From NCBI GenBank assembly GCA_029245955.1, contig JAQWOH010000038.1, positions 186,001 through 250,000 of the forward strand: a stretch of 64,000 nucleotides of DNA, read 5' to 3'. Numbering within the stretch: position 1 is the first letter of the stretch; every line of letters starts with the position of its first letter. The notes below the pieces were generated by a model. It was not told the origin of the DNA. It made no database searches and worked only from the letters and a program-made list of their open reading frames with translations. Below are positions 1-11,100 of the stretch, in pieces. A program made the translations under genes and the position numbers. This stretch comes from Fuerstiella sp. (GTDB taxonomy: Bacteria; Planctomycetota; Planctomycetia; Planctomycetales; Planctomycetaceae).

Positions 1-447
1 AGTTCGGTCTGAAGACAAACCGATGTGCGGATGGATTTGCCAGATCGTTCTCAGACTTCTCCAGGAGTTGCCGACGTCATTGAATACTGATCGCGCTATC
101 CAGCGGTGCTGGTTTACTCCGAATGCGATGGACACCGTTGATCTTCCACCGGACGGTTTCCAAATGTCTGCCCTTCGCAGCCGCCTGCATCGTGGCCTCG
201 CCACGCCGGTTGGCCACATGGCGGAAGATGGTCGTTCGCAGATTTACCGTCCGCAGGGGTGCCCGTAGCGTGGTGACGATCGACGACGCTTGTCCGTAAC
301 CGGCCGGAAAATCCGAAATTTTGTGACTCGTCCTGGACACAGATCGTCTTGATGCTCACGTTTCGTTGTTGCATCGGGTAAAATCTCTGAGCCTTCTCGA
401 TGTGATTGAATCTTCCTGTACGAACTGACTGAAAGACGTGTTTTCGA
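1..447. other. Upstream stretch, no supportable gene
   Basis: Short open frames exist on both strands. None shows a family motif, a ribosome binding site or a plausible start, and they overlap one another. The last 70 bases are the leader of the GTPase gene that starts at 448. The region may hold the tail of a gene lying outside the window, but I cannot show that. Confidence 0.4.
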
Positions 448-2493
448 ATGACTTCCGGCTCCGAATTAACCAGATTTCAGGACCTTGCCGCAGCGACTCA
501 GCGTCTATACGGTGCCGTTCAGACGCTTCAGGTTAAGGCGGAGTTTCTGCAGCCTGCCACGCTGGACGGGCAGGAATGGTTTGAGTTGCTGCGGCAGAAA
601 CTGGTTCCTCAGCTGGGTGAAGACCCGTGGCTGGTGGCCGCCGTGGTTGGCGGCACAAATATCGGCAAGAGCGTCACGTTCAATCATCTCGCAGGCAGCC
701 GCGCCAGTGCGACCAGCCCGCTGGCGTCCGGCACGAAGCATCCCGTATGTCTTGTGCCATCGGGCTTTTCGGAACGTCATGACCTGCAGGCCGTATTTCC
801 GGATTTCGCTCTGCATGAATGGACGGCTGCCGGGGCCGCTCTGGAAGCGTCTGTTGACCACAATCTGTACTGGCAGACATCGCCTGATCTGCCGTCCACG
901 CTCCTGGTGCTGGACACGCCGGACATCGACAGTGACGCTCGAGTGAACTGGGTGCGCGCAGATGCCGTGCGCCGCAGTGCTGATGTGCTGATTGCAGTGC
1001 TTACTCAGCAAAAATACAACGACGCTGCGGTGAAGGAATTCTTTCGCAAAGCCGGTGCCGAAGACAAGGCCGTACTGGTTGTATTCAATCAGTGCCTGCT
1101 GCCCGAGGATGAACAGTACTGGCCGGTGTGGCTGAATACGTTTTGTGCAGAAACCGGAATTACGCCGGATGCGGTGTACCTTGCTCCCGCCGATCGTCGC
1201 GCGGCGGACGCACTGGAACTGCCATTTTACGAACGGCCCTGGCCTGTACCTTCTGACTGGGGCAGCGACAGCTTAGGGAAGGATTCGCCGGCTCGGAATC
1301 TGAATCAGGACCTGTCGAGGTTGAAGTTTCGTGAAATTCGAATTCGAACTCTGCGTGGTTCGCTGAAACAGGTGCTCGATGCCGGGGACGGTGTGCCACA
1401 TCATCTGAAACAGCTGGAGCTTGCGAGCGAAGAACTGGCGAGTGCTTCAAAACGGTTGTCCAGCGAAGCGGTGCTGAAAATTCGGGACTGGCCGTCGCCG
1501 CCGAACGCGTTGTTCGTGGAAGAAATTCGAATCTGGTGGAAAGCTCGCCAGCAGGGATGGGCGAAGAAGATCAATTCTTTCTACGATAGTGTGGGCACGG
1601 GCATAACGTGGCCATTCAAAATGGCTCGCAACGCAATTCAGGGAGAACCGGTTCCGCCGATCAATAGATACAGAGAAGCCGAGTGGTCGGCCATTCTGAC
1701 GACCGTTGAGGAACTGTTTGACAAATTGCAGTGGATGGCCGAAAGCGGCAATCGTATGATCAAACCGCAGGTGGAAGCGGTGTTGCAGGCGTCGACGCGG
1801 ACGCAGCTGATCCAAAAACTAAAACGGCAGCACGCGACTGTCGACTTTGATGAAGAACTGAAGAACATGATTGCTGTGGAAATGGCCTCTTTCAGTGAGG
1901 ACAGTCCGCAGCTGTTTGAATTCTATCGTCAGTTACACAACGTATCAGCGGCTGTTCGTCCCATGACCAGCGTTGTGTTGTTCAGTCTGGGGATGGGGCC
2001 CGCCGGAGAAGCCGTCGCTCCCCTTGTGGCGGGCGCTGCGGCGAACGCGGTCGTTCATGTCGTAGCCGATGTTGCCGGAGGCACGACTGCTGCGGTCGCC
2101 GGAGAGGCGGCTCTGTCAACTGTTGCCGGCCAGGGATCAGGAATGCTGCAGGCATGGTTTCATCGTCTGCATACAGTGTTTACGCAGCGTCGAGTCGACT
2201 GGCTGACGAATTTGATTCGTAATGAGCTGCTCGGCAATCTTCCGGAACAGATGCAGGCAGCAGCAAATCTGCCGACGTCGCCAGAGTATGGCGACGTGGT
2301 TGCCGCTGTGGATCAATTGTCCGTGTTGCTGCAGCAGGTGACGAACTCACCGGAAGCACCAGACGCGGCGAAAGGTGATCTCGCAAGGCCTGACGCGAAG
2401 GCAGACACCACCCTGGGGAATGTCACAGCCGAACATGCAGTCGAAGTGACTCCGAATCGAAGCAACGCCACTCAGGAATCCAACGAGATATGA
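448..2493 (+). CDS. P-loop GTPase, dynamin-like/Era-like, first of a tandem pair
   Basis: 681 residues. A Walker A loop GGTNIGKS lies at residues 68-75, preceded by a beta strand (WLVAAVV). A G3-type motif DTPDID follows near residue 156, and a weak G4 position (VVFNQC) near 211 replaces canonical NKxD. This order fits a Ras-like GTPase fold of the large membrane-acting kind. After a central alpha-rich part (about 300-500), residues about 510-570 are Ala/Gly/Val-rich and could insert in or lie on a membrane. The C-terminal 60 residues are low-complexity and charged. The ATG at 448 is the first in frame. The stop codon overlaps the start of the next gene by four bases (ATGA), so the two are almost certainly co-translated. 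Exact family not recognised; function in membrane remodelling is inference from architecture only. Confidence 0.75.
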   Translation: MTSGSELTRFQDLAAATQRLYGAVQTLQVKAEFLQPATLDGQEWFELLRQKLVPQLGEDPWLVAAVVGGTNIGKSVTFNHLAGSRASATSPLASGTKHPVCLVPSGFSERHDLQAVFPDFALHEWTAAGAALEASVDHNLYWQTSPDLPSTLLVLDTPDIDSDARVNWVRADAVRRSADVLIAVLTQQKYNDAAVKEFFRKAGAEDKAVLVVFNQCLLPEDEQYWPVWLNTFCAETGITPDAVYLAPADRRAADALELPFYERPWPVPSDWGSDSLGKDSPARNLNQDLSRLKFREIRIRTLRGSLKQVLDAGDGVPHHLKQLELASEELASASKRLSSEAVLKIRDWPSPPNALFVEEIRIWWKARQQGWAKKINSFYDSVGTGITWPFKMARNAIQGEPVPPINRYREAEWSAILTTVEELFDKLQWMAESGNRMIKPQVEAVLQASTRTQLIQKLKRQHATVDFDEELKNMIAVEMASFSEDSPQLFEFYRQLHNVSAAVRPMTSVVLFSLGMGPAGEAVAPLVAGAAANAVVHVVADVAGGTTAAVAGEAALSTVAGQGSGMLQAWFHRLHTVFTQRRVDWLTNLIRNELLGNLPEQMQAAANLPTSPEYGDVVAAVDQLSVLLQQVTNSPEAPDAAKGDLARPDAKADTTLGNVTAEHAVEVTPNRSNATQESNEI

Positions 2494-4334
2494 CCGCGCA
2501 CGAACAATTGGAACATATTGCTCTGCTGGCTGAAGTTGATGACCTTACGGACCGACTGACGCGGTGGATCGACGATTGCCCGGAATGGCTGACCGCTCAT
2601 CGTGCCAGAGCTCTGATGAAGCGGCTGCTGGAACGAGTTCACACACTGCGATTTCGTATGGAAACGCCATTGGTTGTCGCCACATTCGGTGGCACCGGGA
2701 CGGGCAAGAGTTCACTGGTGAACGCTCTGGTCGGTCGCGAGGTCACGGCTGTCGGACGCGAACGCCCGACGACCAGCACTCCGATTCTGCTGGTGCATCC
2801 CGAGATCGAACCCGAAGCGCTGGAACTGGATCTGACGGCGTTCAACGTTAAGCGGATCGATGCGCCGGTACTGCGGGACATCGTCGTCATCGACTGTCCG
2901 GACCCGGACACCAGTGAAACATCGGAAACAGGGAGCAATCTGGGGATTCTTCGTGAGATTATTCCTCACTGCGATGTGCTGCTGTACACGTCCACGCAGC
3001 AGAAATACAAGAACGCCCGTGTGATCGACGAGCTGGTCGATGTGGCCAGCGGCTGTCGGCTGGTGTTCGTGCAGACTCACGCAGATCTGGATTCGGACAT
3101 TCGCGACGACTGGAAGAAGTTTCTGTCTCCCAGATACGAAGTTCCGGAAATGTTCTTCGTCGATTCCGTCAAATCGCTGCAGGAGCAGCAGAGCGATCAT
3201 CGTCCCGCCGGCGATTTTGGTCGCCTGCTGGAACTGCTCAGCAGCCAGCTGGGTGCAGCTCGGCGAGTGGAAATTCGTCGCGCCAATCTGATCGATCTGC
3301 TGCAGGAGGCGCTGGCTCACTGCCGTGCGGACTATGACGCGAATCTGCCAAAGGTTCAGGCACTGATTGAAACTCTGGAGCAGCAGCGGATCCGTCTTAA
3401 GGAGACTCTGACGGTTCAGTTATGCGATGAGCTGCTGGTCAATCGCACTTTGTGGGAACGCAGGCTGTTAAGTTCAGTGACGGACATGTGGGGCTTCAGT
3501 CCGTTTTCGGCAGTGCTGCGGCTGTACAACGGACTGGGAGCGTTCATCGCGTCTTTTACTTTTTTTCGAGCACGCACTTCGGCCCAGATGGCGCTGATCG
3601 GTGCCGTACAGGGGGCACGATGGGTGAAATCGCGGGCGAAGGAGAATGAAGCGGAATCGACGCTCGAGCGTCTTTCGACGTTTGGTATTGCGGATCAGGA
3701 GCTGCAGGAAAGTCGGCTGGTGATCTCCGGGCATATTCACACGGCCGGCATTGATTACGTCCAGTCCGATGATCGACGGGACCTGAGTGAATTGCGTCAG
3801 CGAGCCGCCACACTGGAAGGTGAGTTTCTTGGCGATGCTGGACGTGCGGTCGACGAAGTCATCGAAGAACTGGCAACCGCCAGCGGTGGTTGGTTGACGC
3901 GGATCTGTTACGAGTCTCTGTTTCTGGCGTATCTGCTGTTTTTGCTGGGACGGATCGGACACAATTTCTTCTGGTCTTCGTTTCTGGGTCCGATCGTCAG
4001 CGGTTCCGGAACTCACGAACCACTGCTGGAGGTTGACTTCTATATCCCGGCATTGATTTTTCTGGTGATCTGGTCGGGCTTCCTGGTGATTCTGTTTACT
4101 TGGGGACTGCGTCGAGGGCTCACAAGCCGAATTCAGAAGTTTGCTCAGTCCATGGCCGAATCGCGACTGCTGCACGGGTTGTTTCCCAAACTGGAAGAAA
4201 CATGTCGACACGTTGTGCGCGACGATCAGCAACTGACCACACTGCTTGATCAGACAACCTCTTTGCGCCGCTATATTGCGGATTCCTCGGTGGGGTGCCT
4301 TGGCGGGCGACGTAAGGAGCCGACAGAATCATAG
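2490..4334 (+). CDS. P-loop GTPase with C-terminal transmembrane segments, second of pair
   Basis: 614 residues. A perfect Walker A loop GGTGTGKS lies at 67-74, followed by a switch-I-like Thr-rich stretch (RERPTTSTP, about 91-99). A G3-type DCPDPDT is near 135 and a G4-like THAD near 196. Hydrophobic segments lie near residues 335-360, 472-490 and 517-540, the last two typical transmembrane helices joined by a short loop. Between them are charged helices likely to form coiled coils. This is the layout of membrane-anchored dynamin-like GTPases. It shares the N-terminal organisation of the preceding gene, with the P-loop at nearly the same residue number, so the pair probably arose by duplication and may form a heterodimer (inference). 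Translation starts inside the stop codon of its neighbour. Confidence 0.78.
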   Translation: MTAHEQLEHIALLAEVDDLTDRLTRWIDDCPEWLTAHRARALMKRLLERVHTLRFRMETPLVVATFGGTGTGKSSLVNALVGREVTAVGRERPTTSTPILLVHPEIEPEALELDLTAFNVKRIDAPVLRDIVVIDCPDPDTSETSETGSNLGILREIIPHCDVLLYTSTQQKYKNARVIDELVDVASGCRLVFVQTHADLDSDIRDDWKKFLSPRYEVPEMFFVDSVKSLQEQQSDHRPAGDFGRLLELLSSQLGAARRVEIRRANLIDLLQEALAHCRADYDANLPKVQALIETLEQQRIRLKETLTVQLCDELLVNRTLWERRLLSSVTDMWGFSPFSAVLRLYNGLGAFIASFTFFRARTSAQMALIGAVQGARWVKSRAKENEAESTLERLSTFGIADQELQESRLVISGHIHTAGIDYVQSDDRRDLSELRQRAATLEGEFLGDAGRAVDEVIEELATASGGWLTRICYESLFLAYLLFLLGRIGHNFFWSSFLGPIVSGSGTHEPLLEVDFYIPALIFLVIWSGFLVILFTWGLRRGLTSRIQKFAQSMAESRLLHGLFPKLEETCRHVVRDDQQLTTLLDQTTSLRRYIADSSVGCLGGRRKEPTES

Positions 4335-4429
4335 ATCATATTCACCAGTTCTCACTTCAGCATTCCCGCGTCGGTCGATTCGCGATCGCACGGTTTTTCC
4401 GCTGGGGGGCTGCTGGACTGATGAGTCGA

Positions 4430-6606
4430 TAGCGGCTGATCCGTCCGTCATTGAAATGAATCTGCCGGACGGGTTCGTTGCCGAACAGATTTACGAGGTG
4501 CCTAACACCGAACAGGTTTCCTGGATTTCGATGGCGGTCGATGACCGTGGCCGATTGATTACGTCTGATCAAAGAGGCGGCCTGTATCGTCTGACCGTAT
4601 CAGACGACCAGCAGCCGAGTGCCCCAAAACTGGGACGAAGATCAGCTGCCGGCAGGTCTGCCTGACAGTCATGGTCACGCCGCAGGAATCATGCCTCCCG
4701 GCGGTTGGGTGGCTTGGACCGATCTGAAGGGCGAATACTGAGAGCTGGTCTGCAGCGGGTTCCGCAACATCTATGACGCTGCATTCAATCGGCGCGGCGA
4801 ACTGTTCACATTCGATGCCGACATGGAATTCGATATCGGCACCCCACGGTATCGACCGACTCGCATATGCCATGTCGTGATTGGCGGTGAATTCGGCTGG
4901 CGCAACGGTTCCGGTAAATGGCCCGCCTATTCGCCCGACAGTCTGCCATCGACGGCTGACATCGGCCCCGGCTCACCGACCGGAGTTACGTTTGGTTACG
5001 ACACAAAGTTTCCGGAACCCTATCGCAGCATGTTGTTTCTGTGTGACTGGAGCTACGGACGTATCGACATGGCGAACGTGTCTCGAAGCGGCGCTTCGTA
5101 CAAGGCTCAGCATCGTCTCTTTGCCGCGCGGGCTCCTCTACCGGTTGTGGATATCGTTGCAAATCCCCGCGACGGGGCGCTGTACCTGATGACCGGTGGT
5201 CGAAACGTACAGTGGCACGTATATCGCATTCGTTACGAGGGCTCTCATGTGGTCTCGGATACCGAATCGACCAAGAGCGAACACCCGGCTCGCCGGCAGC
5301 CTGCAGCTGAATCGCATCTGCATGAGTTCCGACGGATGCTGGAGGGGCTGCATCAGCAAAGTGGTGCATATGTCGTCGATGGAGTCTGGCCGTATCTCGG
5401 ACATTCGGACCGCCACATTCGGACCGCCACATTCGATTCGCCGCTCGGATTGCTCTCGAACACCAGGCTGTAGGCAGGTGGAAGCTGCGTGCCCTTTCAG
5501 CAACAGATCCTCAGATGCTGGTCACTGCCGCAATTGCGGTTGCCAGAAATTGTCCTGAATCTGCCGCAGACGGTCACCAGTTGATCACGTCGTTGTTGCA
5601 GCTGAACTTTCAGTCGCTGTCTCACAACCTCCAGGTTGAGTTTCTGCGAGCCATTTCATTGACGCTGATTCGACAGGGGAACCAAGGTTAAGCAGACCGC
5701 CACTCCTTGATACAGCCCCTGCTGGCTGAATATCCATCAGGCAATCGGACCATTAATCGAGAACTGTGTCGGCTGCTGATGTTTCTGAGAAGTTCTGACG
5801 CGATTGCTCCGACCGTAAAGCTGCTGGAAGTGGCGGATCTGCCCGAAGATCAGATTCATTTTGCGATGACGCTGCGTAACATCGAAGACGGTTGGTCTGT
5901 TGCACTGCGACGGCGATACTTTGAGTGGCTGGTGAAAGGCCGGCTGTACGCAGGCGGGCCCAGCAACGGCGAATTTGTCGAACAGATTCGTAAAGATGCC
6001 GAAGCGTCACTGTCAGCGGGACACAGAGCTGCTCTGGCAGACGTTCTGCAACAACTTGCCACTCGTCCGGCACCGTCCCCCGCAATTGAAGCCAGACCCG
6101 TTATTCAGAAATGGACGGTGGCCGATCTGATTGAGGATCGGGACACACCGTGGTCCGCTTTCCTGACTGACGCTGACGACGTATCGCGCGGAGAATCATT
6201 GTTTGCTGCCGCGGCCAGTACTCGCTGTCAGCGCGTGAAAGGCCGCGGTGGAATCGTTGGGCCGGATCTGTCGTCCATCAGCAGACGATTCAGTCCATAC
6301 GATCTTCTGGAGTCAGCCGTGGATCCGGCTAAATCCGTTCCGGCCGATTATCAGTCTGTTTCAGTTGTCACTCAGGACGGCAACGTTGTTACGGGCCAGA
6401 TTGTAAATCTAAGCAGTCGCTCGAGCTCATTGCGTACGGACGCACTGGCTCCGGCAAACCTGACAAAAGTTCCACAGGCCGAGGTCGAGGAAATAGTGCC
6501 TTCGAAGGCGTCTCTGATGCCAGCCGGTCTGCTGGACTCATTACATCGAGAAGAAATTCACGAAATGCTGAGCTGGCTGGTTCGGCAGTCTGCGGCTGCT
6601 CAATAG
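4430..6606 (+). pseudogene. Decayed PVC-type haem-binding (beta-propeller/HEAT/cytochrome c) protein
   Basis: Three collinear blocks in different frames rebuild one protein of the large PVC haem-binding family: beta-propeller sugar-dehydrogenase-like part, HEAT-like repeats, then a cytochrome c domain. Lesions visible are: (1) a junction near 4610-4625 where over 100 codons of the propeller are missing and the frame changes; (2) TGA at 4739-4741 in the context Tyr-stop-Glu-Leu, where the family has Trp, so TGG to TGA; (3) a 14-base tandem duplication at 5401-5428 that shifts the frame, after which the family sequence (HIRFAARIALE) continues in frame 1; (4) in-frame TAA at 5689-5691; (5) the haem motif CxxCH reads Ser-Thr-Arg-Cys-Gln at 6217-6231, with both the first Cys and the His lost. 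The left boundary is approximate because the signal peptide is not recognisable. Certainly non-functional as a cytochrome. Confidence 0.85.
5401..5428 (+). repeat. 14-base tandem duplication inside pseudogene
   Basis: Two exact copies of ACATTCGGACCGCC (5401-5414 and 5415-5428), followed by a partial third at 5429-5442. Removing one copy restores a continuous frame reading GHSDRHIRFAAR, a pattern normal for this family. This is therefore a replication-slippage frameshift. Confidence 0.85.
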
Positions 6607-6666
6607 AGATACTGACCACTGTCTGATTCAACGCATGCCTTCAGGGTGCTGAACGACAGCAGCGAA

Positions 6667-8142
6667 TTACGACAGGAGGTCATGAAGTACGTTGCCGTGC
6701 ACATCGGTCAGACGCATGTCGCGTCCACTGTACCGGTAGGTGAGTCGTTCATGATTGACACCCAGTTGATGCAGGACGGTCGCCCACAGATCGTAGACCG
6801 TGCACTTATCCTGCACGGCGTGGTAACCAAGTTCGTCCGTCGCGCCATATGCCGTGCCGCCCTGCACTCCACCACCTGCGAGCCAGACGCTGAAGCCGAA
6901 CGGGTTGTGATCGCGTCCATTGCTGCCCTGTGAGAACGGTGTGCGACCGAATTCACCCGCCCAGACGATCAGTGTTTCATCCAGCAGACCGCGTTCTCTC
7001 AGATCGCTGATCAAAGCTGCGATCGGCTGGTCGATCTGGAAGCCCATGGCACCATGACCTCGCTCGAGATCGCCGTGCTGATCCCACGGATTGGCTGCCC
7101 CGCCTGCTCCGATACCCTTTGTCAGGCAACTTAATTCGACGAAACGCACGTCGCGTTCGATCAGACGACGGGCCAGCAGGCACTGCCGCGCATAGGCGGC
7201 TTTCTGCGGGTCTTCGGAGTCCAGTCCGTATCGCTGATGAGTTTCTTTTGTTTCGCCCGATATGTCACAGAGTTCCGGCACCGCGGATTGCATGCGGAAC
7301 GCGGTTTCATAGTTGCTGATCGCAGCTTCAACCTGGGCATCGCCGGATGAGGCCGCCAGGAATTCGTTGTCGAATGTGCGTGCGAAGTCCAGACGCTGAC
7401 GCTGCGCGGCTGTCGTGCTGAGTGCGCGAATGTTGCGGATCGCCTGGGGCTTGTCGGCCTGCAGAATTGACCCCTGATGCTCGGCGGGCAGAAAACCATT
7501 GCTGAACAGGCTGACTCCGCCATGGGGCGGCACGGCGTTCCCGCTTTGCAGTATAACGTAGCCGGGCAGGTTTCTATTCTCACTGCCCAGCCCGTAGGTA
7601 CACCAGGCACCGGCACTCGGAAAACCCATGAACGGGAAGCCTGAATGCATAAAGAAATTTCCCTGAGCATGTTCATTGACCGGTGTGGTAATGGACCGCA
7701 CGACCGCCAGTTCGTCAGCAACGGTGGCCAGTTGCGGAAATATGCTGCTGATTTCCAGTCCGCTTGCGCCGGATGGGGTGAATTCAAACGGACTGGCCAT
7801 GACGTTGCCGTTGTTGTTGAACTGCGTTCGTTCAATCGTGACAGGCATTGGCTTGCCATGCAGATCCTTCAGTTTTGGCTTTGGATCAAAGGAATCCACA
7901 TGCGAAACGCCTCCCGACATGAAGCAGAAGATGACCCGTTTCGCTTTGGGATCGTGATGAGTCTTTTTCAGGCCTGCGCCCGTCGGTAATTCGGTCGAAT
8001 CAGCGGACGATTGCCCATTCATGAGACCGGCCAGAGCGACGGCACCAAAGCCCATGGAACTGCATTCCAGAAATCTGCGTCGTGATGCACGGCAGACGTC
8101 AGTTGCAGCCTGCGACGGATTGACATTCATGTCACCGAACAT
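6667..8142 (-). CDS. DUF1501 family exported protein
   Basis: 491 residues. An N-terminal twin-arginine-like signal ([10 protein letters not shown], near residues 20-30, then a Gly/Ala-rich hydrophobic stretch) marks export. DUF1501 hallmarks follow: [20 protein letters not shown] near 70, WAGEFGRTP near 395, GRDHNPFG near 410 and the closing [12 protein letters not shown] near 470. DUF1501 proteins share the alkaline phosphatase/sulfatase-like fold; their substrate is unknown. The start ATG at 8142 overlaps the end of the upstream DUF1549/1553 gene; a second ATG at 8130 would also keep the two coupled. The pair is a standard planctomycete operon, in which the partner is thought to supply a haem group (inference). 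Confidence 0.92.
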   Translation of the reverse strand: MFGDMNVNPSQAATDVCRASRRRFLECSSMGFGAVALAGLMNGQSSADSTELPTGAGLKKTHHDPKAKRVIFCFMSGGVSHVDSFDPKPKLKDLHGKPMPVTIERTQFNNNGNVMASPFEFTPSGASGLEISSIFPQLATVADELAVVRSITTPVNEHAQGNFFMHSGFPFMGFPSAGAWCTYGLGSENRNLPGYVILQSGNAVPPHGGVSLFSNGFLPAEHQGSILQADKPQAIRNIRALSTTAAQRQRLDFARTFDNEFLAASSGDAQVEAAISNYETAFRMQSAVPELCDISGETKETHQRYGLDSEDPQKAAYARQCLLARRLIERDVRFVELSCLTKGIGAGGAANPWDQHGDLERGHGAMGFQIDQPIAALISDLRERGLLDETLIVWAGEFGRTPFSQGSNGRDHNPFGFSVWLAGGGVQGGTAYGATDELGYHAVQDKCTVYDLWATVLHQLGVNHERLTYRYSGRDMRLTDVHGNVLHDLLS

Positions 8143-11100
8143 AGATGAATTCCTTAAAGGTGAAGAGTGCCTGAGCCAGTTCGCTCCACAGCACGGCAGC
8201 GCTGACGGTCATTGGCACAGGGCCCAGCTGCTGCAGTTCTGTTTCCAGCAGTTTCACGGTTTCGGACAGTCGGGCCACAGCCTCGCGGTTTTCAGGTGAA
8301 AGTTCTGCCAGCACTTGGCTTTCCGAAATGAACGTTGGGGCTACGCCGGATGTGGCTGCGACTTCTTCGGCGCTCAGCGCACGGTCGTAGAGCTGAGCTC
8401 GGATCACTCGTCCGGCAAGCATCCGGTTGCCGCCAGCAGGAAGGTGCCGAAGACCAAAGCTGATAACAGCCTCACCCGCTTTGAATTCAAACGGGCCGTT
8501 GCTTTTGTACGGCTTGCCGTAGGGACGCCCGTTTCGATAGCCCATGATGCGGCCGTCCGCGTGGTAGACAATTGCTGCGTGAACCGGTTGTTTCACGGCT
8601 TCCTGTTCCTGAGGTCCGTTAAACGACTGCGTTCGCGCGAACCCGTTGCTGCCCGCCATCCATTGTCGCGGATCACGTTCTCCAAAGACAATGGAATCAA
8701 ACATGATTCCATCCGGGGTCTGAATCGTTATCACTCCGCCACCGCGCTGATTCAGGTTGTCCAGCTGTACCCACGCTTCCAGCGTCTTCGCTTTCAGGGA
8801 CATCTGTATCGGTTGTGTCACGACATGGCCGCCGCCAGTCGCGAATAGCGCGCCGTTCGTGATGTGGGCACCGGAACGCAGTTCGCCATGTGCCGCCCCC
8901 ACCAGGTCATTTACTGACTCGTCGAATTCCCAGCGACCGACGGGCTGCGGCAAATTCTGCTCGCGTTGTGATGCATCAGCTTCCGCCGCCCGTAGCAGCC
9001 GTTTTCGAACAGGAGACGTAATGTCTTCGATATCGCTGCGCCGCTCGGCAATTCCTTTGTTCAGGTCAGAAACTTTCTGCTGCTGTGTTTTCATGCGTTG
9101 GCGGGATGCGGCCAGATAATTCTGCACTCTGACTACTTCCGCAGAGGTCGCCGGTCGTCCGAAAGCTGTCAGAAACATTCTGCCGATCCGGTCTGCGTCA
9201 GAATTCAGTGATGAATCACTCAGTATTCGGCCAGCCCACGAAGCTGCGTATGCAGCGGTTTGCGGATTATTCATCATGGTTAACGACTGAGCTGGTACGT
9301 TGGTGGCATCGCGTCGTCCGACGGAGGTATAGGGTTCGGGGAAATCAAACGCACGCAGAAACGGGGCAAGGGAGTTACGCCGAACCCGCATGTAGACGCT
9401 GCGTCTCGGCGAGCCTCCGTCAGTCGGCGGTCCTGCCAGTTGATGCTCAATCTTCCCGGACACGGTCAGCAGCAGGTCACGAATCGCTTCAGCTTCCAGT
9501 CGCCGGACATTTGCATGTGACAGCAGTCGGTTCTCCGGATCCCGCTCACGGGCTGCAGCAGACGCACGGCAGGAAAGCTGCCATGTCCTGGACGTTACGA
9601 TGCTGCGAATCAGCTGACGCAGTGACCAGCCGTCGTCCACGAACCGTGTTGCCAGCCAGTCCAGCAGTTGCGGGTGGCTGGGCTGGTCGCCAAGTTGTCC
9701 GAAGTTATCGGGGGTGCTGACGATGCCGCGGCCGAACAGATGATGCCAGACACGATTTACAATGACACGCCGCGTCAGAGGGTTGTCGTCTCGCAGTAAG
9801 TCTTCTGCCAGTTCCAGCCGACCGCTCAACGACGTCTGGTAAGGTGTTGCGTCGATCGCCTCAAGAAACCGGCGCGGTACAGCATCCTGGGGAAGTTTGT
9901 GATTACCGCGTTCGAACAGTCGCTGGTTCGTCGCATATGTTTCGTCCAGCCCGGGAACGCGTGTTGGTTCCGGAATCTGTTCTTCAAGTCTGCGATACTC
10001 AGTGATCAAAGGCCGAACAGCTGACATGGTATCCAGACGATTGGGCAGCAGGCCCTGTCTGAGGCAGGCATCCAGCAGCAGTGCCTGGGCGTCGGTCGCT
10101 GTTTCGTTCTTCCATGCTTCGATCGACGTGCGAATTGCTGCGACATAAACCGAGGCGATATCGGCCAGTGATGATGGCGGCTGGCCACTGGCGGCCGCGA
10201 ACACGGGGGCCAAAAACTCTCGGAATTCGACTGGTGCCGGTTCGTCTTTCTTCAGCAGTAGTGCTTCTCGAACGGCGAACCACGAACGTGGCTGGTTTGC
10301 GACAAGCAGAGGAGCGTCGTTTGCAGTTGCCAGTTCTATGTGAACGTCGTCGCCGTTCCAGTATGCCAGGTCGAACCGCTGCCAGCGCCATTGATTATCC
10401 AGTTTCTTCACAGGATACACTGTGCCGTTGCGGGGGTAGTCCTGTACGACGTATCGCACGGACGCTCCTGCGTCTCCGGCAACGCGGATCCATAATTCCG
10501 TATTGTCGCCAATTGTCACGTCGTCGGATGTCAGGCGGCCTGCATGCTTAGCCGACAGTGCGTGAGAAAAAACCGCTGCCGGATAAATGCCTGTCAGGGC
10601 GAGATCTCCGGTTGCGGCAACCGCGAATTCACCTGCAGAATGTGGCTGCTCTGGCAGGCCGCTGCCAGTCGTGAACCATTTGGCGTAATCGTGCCGGGTC
10701 GTAAGATCCCAGCGTTGCATCGGAACCCGCGTCCTTCGCTTATCCCACCCGGCCTTTTGTTGCTCGAAAGACTGAACCTGGCGTTGCCATGCGTTAGCCA
10801 GGTTTTCGTCATTTGCGGTGGCCTTATGAATGTTGTGCACCGGGTGCAGAAGTTTCTCCGGTTTATCGGCCTGCATCCAGGGACCCTCGTCGGCAGAGAT
10901 GCGCTGCCCTAAAGCCTCCAGCGACGCTTCCCAATGGCCCGCAACTGCGGAACGGATGCGAGGCTTGAGAGCTGCCAGTTCGGAGCGATGCCGATTCACG
11001 CGATCCGGCAGGTCGATCACAGTGCGTCCCGGCCGGCACGAACCCAGAATTCCGAACATCGCGTAATAGTCCTTCTGGCTGATGGCGTCAAACTTGTGGT

